From NCBI GenBank assembly GCA_963920575.1, contig OY986970.1, forward strand, positions 449,001 through 513,000: a stretch of DNA of 64,000 nt. Direction: 5' to 3'. Positions 47,601 to 59,300 of this stretch are shown here, piece by piece (position 1 is the first letter of the stretch; the number at the start of each line of letters is the position of its first letter). The translations under genes and the position numbers were made by a program. The stretch comes from Narthecium ossifragum (Eukaryota; Streptophyta; Magnoliopsida; Dioscoreales; Nartheciaceae). A model generated the notes under the pieces. It made no database searches, had not been told where the DNA came from, and was given only the letters and a program-made list of their open reading frames with translations.

Positions 47601-50600
47601 TTTACTTCCAACATTCGTACAGCTGAAGAGGTTTCAGATCAATACTCCAACATAGTTTCAGATTAATGGGGTGTTTCTTTTGACATATAGGTTCTTCAAG
47701 CAGTATCTACTGCTCGTTCTAGTCAATCAGGTGGCATCTGCTCTATTCCGCTTCATTGCTGCACTAGGAAGGGAGATGACTGTGGCAAGCACATTTGGAT
47801 CCTTTGCTCTGCTTATAATTGTGGTGCTGGGTGGATTCATTCTCTCAAGAGGTGCATTCTTTTATGTTCCCCTTTCATTCTGGCTGCTTTCTCTTGCTTA
47901 GCTGCAGCATTCTGGAAGCAATTTATTGGTTGTTCACTAGCTAACTAGCACCTCATGAATCCAATAGAGGATGTGAAGAAATGGTGGATTTGGGGTTACT
48001 GGATATCACCTCTGATGTACGCGCAGAACGCAATCTTCACGAATGAATTTCTTGGAAGATCTTGGGAATTTGTAAGAAAACCTAAATAAATCTTGACTTG
48101 GAAGCGGCAAACCAGCTAATGTTTATGTTTGAATTCCAGATTCCTTCCAATTCAACCGAAACACTAGGGGTGATGGTCTTGAAGTCTCGTGGAATCTTCA
48201 CTGAAGCAAATTGGTACTGGATTGGATTAGGTGCACTGTTTGGATATATTTTTCTACTCAACTTTCTCTTCATAGTTGCTCTCTCCTATCTCAAACGTAA
48301 GTATTCGTGCCTCCACAGCTTATTCTGGGGTCTGAGTATAGTCATAATTCTAAGCATTTTTTGTCAATTGGCTTCAGCTCTCGGGAAAGCTCAGTCAAGT
48401 ATCACTGAGGACCTATTGAAAGAAAAACTTCAAAATGTAACTGGAGAAGTAGAAATAGATAAATCATCAATAGGTAAAAGAACTGCCTCTGTCCCGAAGT
48501 ATGAGTCCATCAATGCAATAATGGAGTATGGTTTCATCTCACTAAGTGATTTCTAATTTATTATTTTTGTGAGTGCAGGAGGTAGCGATTACAGTAAGGG
48601 GACACTTATCAAACCAGATGGTGCTGATCCTATTGAGGACAAGAGGGGAATGGTTCTTCCGTTTACACCACTATCAGTTGCATTTGATAGTATACGCTAT
48701 TCTGTAGACATGCCACAGGTAACCGAATTTAGCAACTGATCTATTTATCACTCGTTTTTTTTTTTGTCAAAGACTGTCATGTAACTAGATCTTCCACGCC
48801 AATCGGCAATCTCGATGAAATTGTAGGAAATGAAAGCCCAAGGTGTAACAGAAGACAGATTGGAGCTTCTGAAGGGTGTGAGTGGTTCTTTTAGGCCCGG
48901 AGTGCTTACCGCCCTAATGGGTGTTAGTGGAGCTGGCAAGACTACTTTGATGGATGTTTTGGCCGGGAGAAAAACAGGTGGATATATTGAGGGAGACATA
49001 ACCGTGTCCGGATATCCAAAGAAGCAGGAAACCTTTGCTCGAGTGTCTGGATACTGCGAGCAAAATGATATCCACTCTCCAAACGTCACAGTATATGAGT
49101 CTCTACAATACTCTGCATGGCTTAGGCTGCCTCCAGAAGTTGATTCTGCAAAAAGAGAGGTCAGATGAACGCTCAAGTGTCTTCTATTTTGTGGGCTTTT
49201 TACTCAACTTACTGATCACAAATATACTGAAACGGTACCACCGAGTGCAGATGTTCGTTAAAGAAGTTCTTGAGCTTGTAGAGCTCACGTCGCTAAGAGA
49301 CTCACTTGTTGGGTTGCCTGGTGTGAGTGGGCTGTCAACCGAGCAGCGGAAGAGACTTACCATCGCTGTAGAACTTGTTGCAAATCCCTCCATAATATTT
49401 ATGGATGAACCAACCTCTGGACTTGATGCAAGAGCTGCTGCAATTGTCATGCGGACCGTAAGGAACACAGTCGACACTGGAAGGACAGTAGTCTGCACTA
49501 TTCATCAGCCTAGCATTGACATATTTGAAGCTTTCGATGAGGTTAGTGTTTTTTCAGAGTAAAAATTCTTCAGTTTTGAGTCACAATAGAATCTGCTTAG
49601 TTAGGCAAAACTGATGTCCTTCCCATCTGATTGCAGCTTTTCCTTATGAAGCGAGGGGGAGAGGAGATATATGTAGGCCCGTTAGGGCGCCATTCCTGCC
49701 ATCTGATTAAATACTTTGAGGTGAGCCTGCAAGATTAATGATGAAGCTTCTCTATCAATTGTGTTAATCTCTCTTAATAGGATTAACGATCTGGTGTAAC
49801 TAACTATAAAGGAAGTCGACGGGGTCAGTAAAATAAAAGACGGCTATAATCCAGCAACATGGATGTTGGAGGTGACAAGTCAAGCACAAGAAGGGATATT
49901 GGGGGTGAATTTTACTGAAATATACAAGAAATCTGAGCTATATGAGTGAGCAACCTGCTTTACTTGATTCATTTTTACTTCCCGCTGAGCATAAGGTTTT
50001 CCACATTATGAATTACTAAACAACTAGTTGTCACCCAGGACGAACAAAAGTTTGATAAAGGAATTGAGCACGCCTCCTCCCGGTTCAAGCGATCTATATT
50101 TTCCTACTCAGTACTCACAAAGTTTCCTTATACAATGCGCGGCTTGCTTATGGAAGCAACATTGGTCGTACTGGAGGAATCCTCCATACACTGGAGTGAG
50201 GTTTTTCTTCACGACAATTATTGCCCTGATGTTTGGGACTATATTTTGGGGTCTTGGCTCTAAAAGGTAGGACACAAGTGAAAATACCAGTAGCACAGGC
50301 TTATTGCCAACATGGACTGTGGATTCGTACTTATTGATGAGAAATCTATTTGCTTGCAGGTCAAGACGACAAGATTTGTTCAATGCAATGGGTTCTATGT
50401 ATGCTGCCGTTATATTTATTGGGGTGCAAAATGCTGCATCCGTTCAACCCGTAGTGTCTATTGAACGCACAGTCTTTTACAGAGAAAGAGGAGCAGGAAT
50501 GTATTCAGCATTGCCATATGCATTTGGACAAGTAATTTCTTCTGCATCACCTTGATTTTTCCCTTATTAAACTTTTCTAATACCTCAGAAGTTGAAAAAC

Positions 50601-51274
50601 TACTAATAGTAGATTAAATCGAAAATTTATACCAGTACTCGAAAAATTCATAATAGTTTAATGAATATGCAGGTCGCAATCGAACTTCCATATGTTCTGG
50701 CTCAGTCTGTGGTATACGGTGTACTGGTCTATGCCATGATCCAATTTGAATGGTCGGCTGTAAAGTTCTTTTGGTACTTGTTCTTCATGTACTTCACATT
50801 GTTATACTTCACGTTCTACGGGATGATGGTTATAGGCTTGACTCCAAACCAGAACATCGCGTCCATTGCCTCCTCTGCATTCTATGGAGTGTGGAATCTT
50901 TTCTCTGGGTTTATCGTCCCGCGAACTGTAGGTTCCAACCCCTATTAACTTCTTTTTTTTTTTTTTTTTTTTAAGGAGACGTGTTCTTAAATCACCAATT
51001 TTTGTTCTTACAGAGGATTCCTGTATGGTGGAGATGGTATTACTGGATATGCCCAGTTGCATGGACCTTGTACGGATTGGTCGCATCACAGTTCGGAGAC
51101 GTTCAAGAGATACTGGAGGATGATGGTATACCGGTAACTGAGTTTCTGAATAGCTATTTTGGATTCAAGCACAGCTTTTTGGGGGTGGTTGCAGCGGTGG
51201 TTGTGGCATTCCCTGTGCTTTTCGCCTTTCTATTCGCGTTTTCAATAAAAAAATTGAACTTCCAAAAAAGATGA
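44665..51274 (+). CDS. PDR/ABCG full-size ABC transporter (copy 4)
   Basis: Exons: 44665-44981, 45108-45228, 45354-45442, 45526-45610, 45699-45858, 45952-46028, 46115-46171, 46291-46381, 46501-46802, 46910-47191, 47278-47594, 47691-47851, 47968-48071, 48140-48296, 48378-48473, 48579-48718, 48827-49159, 49251-49541, 49637-49720, 49812-49945, 50039-50266, 50360-50531, 50673-50927, 51014-51274. The sum is 4314 bases, 1437 residues, no stop. NBD1 and NBD2 carry Walker A, signature ([17 protein letters not shown]) and Walker B motifs; TMD1 and TMD2 are complete, ending LNFQKR. Exon 15 needs a donor at 48474 (GTAAAA); the donor used by other copies would give a frameshift here. This is the copy most likely to work. 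Role: ATP-driven export at the plasma membrane; substrate unknown. Confidence 0.95.
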
Positions 51275-52091
51275 TGAGTGCTATCATGTGGCTCATAGTA
51301 GTACTCTTCTGGAACTGGTGGCGATAATTCCTATCGCACTTCCTGCTCAGAGTGATTAGTTACATTGTTTTGTTATGTAAAAATCCAATCTAAACATTGT
51401 CAGACACAGTAGTCTCTATTATTGTATATTCTTGACATGTTATCGAGTATCATATGATTTTTTTCTTGAGCGGTTGTGTTTACGTCAGAGATGTTTCTCA
51501 TAATATTAGCTCTGACATGAATGGTGAATTAGTCATGAAATGTGTCACTTTGCAGGTGCCTCAAAAAAACAGCAGCATTGGCGGCATATTTGAGAGATAA
51601 AGCAGGAGCGACAAAGAAGAGAGAGAAGATAAAGTTAGAAAATAGATAAAGAAAATGCGATAGAGAAATAAAAAGAAAGAATATATTGAGTTTATTTATA
51701 TATCGAGCATTACAAGTTAAACTTTATCTTTACTATCCAAACATAAATAAATACCATGTAAATGTTATCTCCTTAATTGTCACTCCTGTAAACTTTACCT
51801 TTGTAATTTTACCTCTTCAAAATTTACACGCTTACCAAATGTACCCTAAGAGAGGTCCAAGACCATTCCCTTAGGTTCAACTAGTATCTAATTTAGCTGT
51901 GGAGTAGTAGAGTAATCCTAATTCTAATCAGATTTTGCCAATTGAAACAATCCCTGAGGTCAGGCCGTCGCCGCCAGCACCATCATCAGCGGCAAGGCCG
52001 AGACAGCCGCCGGCGGGGTTCATACTTATATGTATTCTATGTTTTGGTGACGCCATGTCAAGGGCCAAAAGCGAATGGCATCTCTTCCTTA
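51275..52091. other. 3' flank of copy 4
   Basis: Likely 3' UTR to about 51500, then AT-rich sequence. No gene seen. Confidence 0.5.
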
Positions 52092-52318
52092 GAGGCTGTT
52101 TGGTATGAGAATAAGAAAAGTGGGAATAAGGAATTTTGGGATTAGAAAAAGTGAGAATAAAATAGTAATGATTATTTGGAATAAGAAAAAATAGAGTGGT
52201 GATGGTAGGTGAAAGGGAAATAAATGAGTAATGATTATCTGAAATAAGAAAAGATGTTTGAGGATAAGTATGAGAATAAGGGGATTATTTCCGTCTTATT
52301 CCCACACCAAACAGGATC
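52092..52318. mobile_element. Tourist-like MITE
   Basis: Termini GAGGCTGTTTGGT and GATCCTGTTTGGT (inverted), continuing as RTGRGAATAAG, with TTA on both sides (52089-52091 and 52319-52321). The 227-bp size, the 3-bp TTA site and the TGTTTGG end fit the PIF/Harbinger MITE class. Confidence 0.7.
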
Positions 52319-52888
52319 TTAATGCGTCGGACTCATACCAACTAACAATGGACCTATAATTAAAAAAAGAAGCCCTAGGAAGTTGGCATTCCTTCATTGG
52401 TCACTGTGGAACGCATGCGGGGTTCATCCTTCAGATGCCAAATGCTGGGTTTTTTATAATATTTGGGAGGGATTTAAAAGAAATGGAAATGACTTTATAA
52501 GGGGATTTTGTAAGGATTTTCCATTAACTACATGGAAATTGACGTCATGGATTGGGTTGTGTCAGCTGACCCCTCTCGGAGTATTATTATACACAATCAA
52601 ACTTAAAATTCAGCTAATTCGGATATATATAAAAAAAAACTTCTGAGCTCAACTTATCAATATTAATAATAATAAGCTAATTCGGGTATATAGTAGATCC
52701 GACGTGGGAATAGCACGAGAGTTTGGCACCACGTACACATCAGCAATTTTCAATTTTTTATTAGATGGATTGCCATATCATCACGTATGTTTTGATTCCA
52801 AATAGGATTAAATGAAAAGAAATTTGGATGAAATCTCAAATCAAGATGATTTGAAATCAAACTCTCGATGAAATCGAGCAAACGATAT
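52319..52888. other. Gene-free AT-rich DNA
   Basis: No coding evidence or repeat ends seen. The open frame at 52383-52646 has no recognisable domain. Confidence 0.4.
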
Positions 52889-54786
52889 TTTTTTTTTTTT
52901 GTAGAGTTAAGCTGAAGCTATAGCCGGCAGGCTGTGTTACATCCTCCTACTAAAGAGGAGTTACGCGAGCTCGACGACGACGAGCAGGCTCGTCTGCTCT
53001 AACATTTGCTTTCCTAGGAATATAACAAACAGAAAAAATATTCATCCTCCATGCTATCCACCATATGTCCAACAGGTCCTTCACATGAGTTGCAACAGGT
53101 GGGTATCTTCATTGTATCATTTCCACAATCTTCTTTGCATCACATTCAACCCAGATACTTTGCATCCCCCTATTCCTGGCCTCAGATATAGCCAGATTAA
53201 CTGCCTTCAATTCAGCCTGCAAAGCTGACTCCACATTAACCAAAGAACTCACTTCCCATGCCACATTCTCACCCTCTCTATACACTGCAGCTATTCCTGC
53301 ATATCCACCATTCACCGAGGCATCAATTTGGATGCGAACATGTAGTTCCCCTGATCCTCCCACCTCATGATTTTGCCTACTATTAAAGAGCATAGATTCC
53401 CTAACCTGCCATCTTATACTACGAGCGAGATCCATCACCCCACTTTCCTTTGATTCAAAGATCAATTTACATCGATCCTTCCAAACAATCCACATGGTAC
53501 AGCACAGAGCTGCTGTAATAGCTCGAACATTGTCCTCCTTTTGTGATTTCTTCAGCCAGGAGAGGCAGAACTCAAGATCTATCATATCAACATCTATCCC
53601 CACTCCTTGCATTACCTCCTTCCACACCAATTTCACGAAGCTACAGCCAAAGAGAGCATGGTGGACTGATTCCACTTCACCCTTGCACCTGGGACATTCC
53701 TTCTCACTTGTCAAACAAAGAGCCTACAACCGATCCCTAGTTACCACCTTCCCATGCAACAGTTTCTAGACAAAGTGCTGAACTCGTCGCCCCACAGGGG
53801 CTCGCCAGACACTCCACCACGGGACCTCTGTAGCCCTCCCAACCCTGCGCATTGCCTCCAGAAATTGATAGCAGGAGCTCGTGGACACCATACCCGTAGA
53901 ATTCCAAACCCACCTTGGCCTCTCAATAGGTGGATCAATACATACTTGTAATTCCAGGACAGTCGCCTGAAGTGAAGGGTGGAAAATCTCAGTGATGAGG
54001 TCTAAGTCCCACTGTCATGTATCATCTAACAAGTCCTTCACCTCCATCTGGTCAGCATCTTCAAACACCCCAAACATATACCCAGATGTTGACAGTGGAC
54101 CCTCTAGAAGCCACTAGTCATCAAAGATCCTTGCATTACATTCCACCGATACGGGCCATCTTAAACCTTGTTTCAAAAAGGAAATAACAACACATATAGA
54201 CTTCCACATTAGTGAAGCCCGGCCTGGCCTGGAGCCTTCTGTCAATAACCAAGAATAGAATGACAGGTATAGTGGAACTCACGAGAGAAAGATGAATGGA
54301 GAGGGAACAATTCTCCACACCCTCTATTTGGGGCTTTTTCCCTCATATATATATCATATACATCTCCTTAATTAGGAGCACTGTTTAAGAAAGGATTACA
54401 AAGGATCCTACTGTACAATTACTATAATGAGAACATACTAAACAAGAAAAGGGGTTGATTGAGAATTGATAGGACTGATTGAGAGATGATTAAGAGATCT
54501 CTGTCAACACCTTCTTATGTGGTAGCTTAGTCTGAAAATTATACTTCGCTCTCACCACCCTTGTCCAGATAGACTCCTGATCTTCTAATAACCTTGCTGC
54601 CCGGCGCATCCTCATAGCTAGCTGCCAAGTGCGGAGATCCTTGAGGCCCAATCCCCCATCAACCCTGTGGCGGCACACCATATCCCACGCCACTATGGAC
54701 AGCCCGCCCCTCTTGCGCTGCCACAAATACTGCCTTGCCAATGTAGTAATTTTAATCTCATAATAATTTAAAAATAACAAGCCCAA
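52889..54786 (-). mobile_element. 5'-truncated LINE (L1-type) fragment
   Basis: A T-run at about 52888-52904 is the poly(A) tail read from the other strand. Upstream on the - strand, 53714-53109 encodes a zf-RVT zinc-binding motif (CPRCKGEVESVHHALFGC) followed by an RNase H domain (IDASVNGGYAGIAAV, ECDAKKIVEMIQ). 54786-54490 encodes the region after reverse transcriptase (GGLGLKDLRTWQLAMRMRRAARLL). The part between is readable in pieces but broken by frameshifts and by a solo LTR. RT and endonuclease are missing, as usual for 5'-truncated LINEs. The 5' limit is uncertain within about 50 bp. Confidence 0.83.
54240..54509. mobile_element. Solo LTR inside the LINE
   Basis: 270 bp beginning TGTCAATAACC and ending CTGTCAACA, flanked by CCTTC at 54235-54239 and 54510-54514. 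LINE reading resumes beyond both sides. TG...CA ends with a 5-bp duplication define a solo LTR; orientation and family not assigned. Confidence 0.8.
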
Positions 54787-56374
54787 CTAATCAAACAATA
54801 CTTGATTATGTAGTAATTTTAATCTCATAAGAAATTAAAATTATTAACGTGTCGTTTGCTGAGTGGATTTTAGCACATGATGATATGATGCCAACCTCTT
54901 ACTGAATATTTTCTTGAATGACATGGGACGCTGACTTGAGTTTTAATAGCCCGGGACAAAGTTAGTGAAAAAGAGGTTACAACTAAACCAAGATAACAAG
55001 CTCAACTAATTAAGAAAATGAGTTTTAACATGGGATGCAAACTCGAGTTTTAATATGCAGTAAGTGAAAAAGAAGTTGGTCCTGAGTCAAGATAACAAGC
55101 CCAACTAATCAAGGAAAGCAACTTTTTTTTTAAAAAAAATACCCCCTCTAACATCAACCTTATAAGGAGCAAAAACGGTTACAATCATTTCCCTCCTATT
55201 AGTTTATTTACATGTATATTTTTCTAAGTTAACTTTGTATATTTTTATCATCTTTCCTAAATTAGTTTTAAATATACATACTTATCTACCTTATAAGATC
55301 CAAGGGTAGTTACTTTTATGACTCATCATCTGAGTCATAAACTTATACACATATGACATACACGTGGCATACACGTGGTATAAAATTATAATTAAATAAA
55401 CAAAAAAAGGGATAGTGACTGATCGGGCAGTTAGCCATGCCAGGTGGCACGGGCCCACCACCTAGTATAGGTATATTACGAAAAACCTCCTGTTTTATTT
55501 TTATTTGCATTTTGCTTCCTCTTTTACTGAAATTTATGCAAAAATTTCTCCTATCATCAAATTCTTTTAACAAAATCAATTAGTTTTATTTCTTTTAATT
55601 AATTAAAGAAACAATGATCAAATTAGTCGACTTCATATTCACATGAGAGCCAAAATACAATCGAGGCATTATCTATTTTAAGGAAATATAACTATTCCAA
55701 CTCAATCAAGAAATAATAATCAAAGTTCTCTTGAGCGATCAATCTATTTTTGATTGACCAATTTTCTTATGTTGCATCCAACTCAGACACGAATGAATTA
55801 AAAGATCGCAACAATGACAATTTTTTTATTCAATATTTTTCTGGCAAACTATTCTAAACCTTTTTTTTGGTTGGATGGAAAAAAATAATCCATGCGTTTT
55901 TCGTAATAAAAATCAATAAAAGAGGGAACAAAATTGCAAATACCGATAATGCGGAGTGTTTTCTACAAGATAATTATAAGGTAGGAGGGATTTGCCCCCC
56001 AAAAAATAAAAAAATAAAAAATCTATAAACACCCCAATGCCCACCGCTACCAGACACTCTATAATAAAATCGAATTAATTCATGCTACAATTATAATAAA
56101 GAAATCTTAGTAGACCCATTCAGATTAATTAGGCTAATAAGATTGCATTAATTACTCCATGATGTCTCATGTCAGCCGTCGAGAGACCGAGGAGAGCTAC
56201 ACACCGTACGTTGACTACTCCCGTTCGCATTCTTCGCGCCACAATAAGACCCAAAAAGGACCCAAAAAGGCCGTCTTCTTCTTCTTCCTTCTTCTTCTTC
56301 TTCTTACTCGCGGAAGCTACTGAAGCTAATAAGATTGGCCGGAAGGAGTTGGAGGTGGCGGCGGAGGTCTCGAA
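54787..56374. other. AT-rich region upstream of copy 5, with a Helitron-like end
   Basis: A 20-base direct repeat (GTAGTAATTTTAATCTCATA) occurs at about 54743 and 54812. At 55438-55465 a hairpin TGCCA-GG-TGGCA precedes CTAG (55462-55465) and T, as in Helitron 3' ends. The rest is AT-rich. The last 200 bases hold the copy 5 leader with a CTT-rich tract (56275-56310); no convincing TATA box was found. Confidence 0.45.
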
Positions 56375-59300
56375 ATGGACGCCGGAGACATTTATGTTAG
56401 TGCGGGGAGTCTGCGGAGGGATAGTTCTCTGTGGAGGAGGGGAGAGGACGTCTTCTCGAGGTCGTCTGAGGAATTTGACGACGAGGAGGCCTTGAAGTGG
56501 GCGGTGCTCGAGAAGCTGCCAACTTATGATCGGATTCGGAAGGGCATGCTCGCCGTAGATGATGGGGGTCTCAAGGAAGTCGCGGTCGAGCACCTTAGTG
56601 TGCAAGAGAGGAAGAACTTGCTGGAGAGGTTGGTTAAAGTCGCCGAGGAGGACAATGAGAGGTTCCTGTTGAAGCTCAGGGATCGCCTTGATAGGTGAGA
56701 CCCCAAAGGACCAATCTTTTTCTTGGGCATTTCTTCATCTAGATATCTAATCGCACTGATGACACCACTACATGCTCAAAATCGTTTCTTGTTCCTGATC
56801 GTCCTGTTTCTTGTGCATTTCTTCATCTTTCTCTTGGCTTGGCCAAATCAAAATCGTTTCTTGCTCTTGATCATCCTCTTTCTTGGTTGTATTTATTAGG
56901 GTTGGGATTGAGCTTCCGACGGTCGAAGTGCGTTACGAGCACCTCAGCGTCGAGGCAGAGACTTATGTTGGTAACAGAGGAATGCCAACCCTCCCTAATT
57001 CCGTAACCAACGCACTAGAGGTAACCTTAGTTTCATCCCTAAAATGAACGAGATGCTAGTATTTAAGACATCGTTGGTCTTGCATGACTACAACTGTTCT
57101 TGGGTTCTTATATTGATCTTATTGGCTTTCTTTCGAACTAGAATGTGGCTACCTACCTTCACATACTTCCAAGCAGGAAGAGACATTTTAAGATACTTCG
57201 CGACGTTAGCGAGGTCATAAAGCCTCGAAGGTTTGGGGATATCATCACTTTATGCTTCAAAAGCACCCGAGGATTCCAAAATCTAGAGGTGATGAATGGC
57301 TAAGTTTGTTCATAATCTGCAGGATGACTTTGCTTTTGGGTCCTCCAGGAGCAGGAAAGACTACGTTGTTGTTGGCCCTGGCCGGAAGGCTAGGCTCTGA
57401 TTTGAAGGTTCCTGTTAGTTCTGATTCATCTCAATTTCCTTCTTTGAACTTGACTGTAAATAAAAAGAAGCAGTATCTTTTCGATTTGCTTGAATTAGGT
57501 TTCTGGGACAGTCACTTATAATGGTCATGGCAAGGATGAGTTTGTTGCCCAAAGAACAGCAGCCTACATCAGTCAACATGATCTCCATATCCCAGAGATG
57601 ACTGTGCGTGAGACCTTGGCTTTCTCTGCAAGATGTCAGGGTGTAGGCTCTCGTTATGGTAAGCATCAAAAGTTCATATCATTGCGCAAAAGTGCTGATC
57701 GAACAAGAATCTCAGTAAAAAGAAAATTAGTGCATTTATTTCTTGGTTAAATCCAGATATGTTGACCGAGCTTTCGAGAAGGGAAAGGGAAGCAAATATC
57801 CAACCTGATCTTGACGTAGACGTCTTCATGAAGGTTAGATAAGATCTTCTGTCTTGAATAATAGTTTCCAATCCTTGAAATAGAAAAAAATCAGTGGTTT
57901 ATGAGAACCCCTATTTTTCAATCCATGTACAGGCAACCTCCTTGGAAGGAAAAGACAATGGTACTCTGATCACAGACTATATGATGAAGGTACGTACTAT
58001 GTGATACTATCGAGACCTAAGCTTTACATCAGATTGATTAGCTTTGGTTTGAACAAATCATTCAGAGGCACAGGGAGAAAAAGGTTTTTGAATCTAATTG
58101 TCTCGAAATGTCTAACAGATTCTGGGATTGGACATTTGTGCTGATACCAAGGTAGGCGATCAGTTGTTACGGGGCATCTCCGGAGGACAAAGGAAGCGTG
58201 TCACAACAGGTAGATAGATAGATAGACATCGAAGATTGCATTCTTTTGTACAAAGCTTCTTACCTGCATGCATATCAATCTCTGGTGCTGCTCTAACTTG
58301 GTTTTGGATGTTATGATTCAGGCGAGATGCTGGTAGGACCAGGAAATGTATTGTTCATGGATGAGATATCCACAGGCCTCGATAGCTCTAACACTTTCCA
58401 GATTGTGAATTCACTCAGGCAGATCATCCACATTCTTGGTGGGACGGGTGTTATCTCGTTGCTCCAACCTGCTCCCGAGACATATGACCTTTTTGACGAC
58501 ATCATCCTTCTCTCAGACGGGCAGATTGTGTATCAGGGTCCCCGTGAGCATGTGCTTGAGTTCTTCGAGTCTATGGGTTTCAAATGCCCTGAGAGGAAAG
58601 GCGTCACAGATTTCTTGCAGGAAGTGAGTACAATGTTGCCTGACTGAACTTCCCAATAATTATTCAGCTATCAGCATCTCCATTGCATGCACAGTATCTG
58701 AATTACAAGACAATGTATCTCTCTGGTTTAGTATATAGGTGACATCCAGGAAAGATCAGCAGCAGTACTGGCTACGTGACAACGAGCCTTACAAGTATGT
58801 GCCTGTGAAGGAATTTTCAGAGGCGTTCCTCTGCTTCCATGCTGGCAATAATATAGGCCAAGAACTCTCTGTTCCATTTGACAAGAGCAAAAGCCACCCT
58901 GCTGCCCTGACAACCTCAAAATATGCCGTTAGCATGGGAGAATTGCTGAAAGCTTGTGCCACGAGAGAATTATTGTTGATGAAGCGCAATTCATTTGTGT
59001 ACATCTTTAAAGCAACTCAGGTTAGTGATGTGCTACACAAATAAGGGCACTGTCATGAGCCTCCCAGTTTTTTCTCCTCCCTGTTTCAGCCTCGTTTTAT
59101 CTTCTCCCTGTTTCAGCTCATGATCATGGCATTCGTCGCAATGACTATTTTCCTCAGAGTAAAAATGCGCCGAGATTCAGTGCCTGATGGGGGGTTATAT
59201 ATGGGTGCACTATACTTTAGTATTATGATTACCATGTTTAATGGCATGGCAGAAAATTCCATGACTGTCAGGAAGCTTCCTGTTTTCTACAAGCAAAGAG

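Noticed and set aside
53494..53951. + strand ORFs in the LINE region
   Set aside because: Antisense to the LINE zf-RVT/RNase H frame, which has clear domain support.
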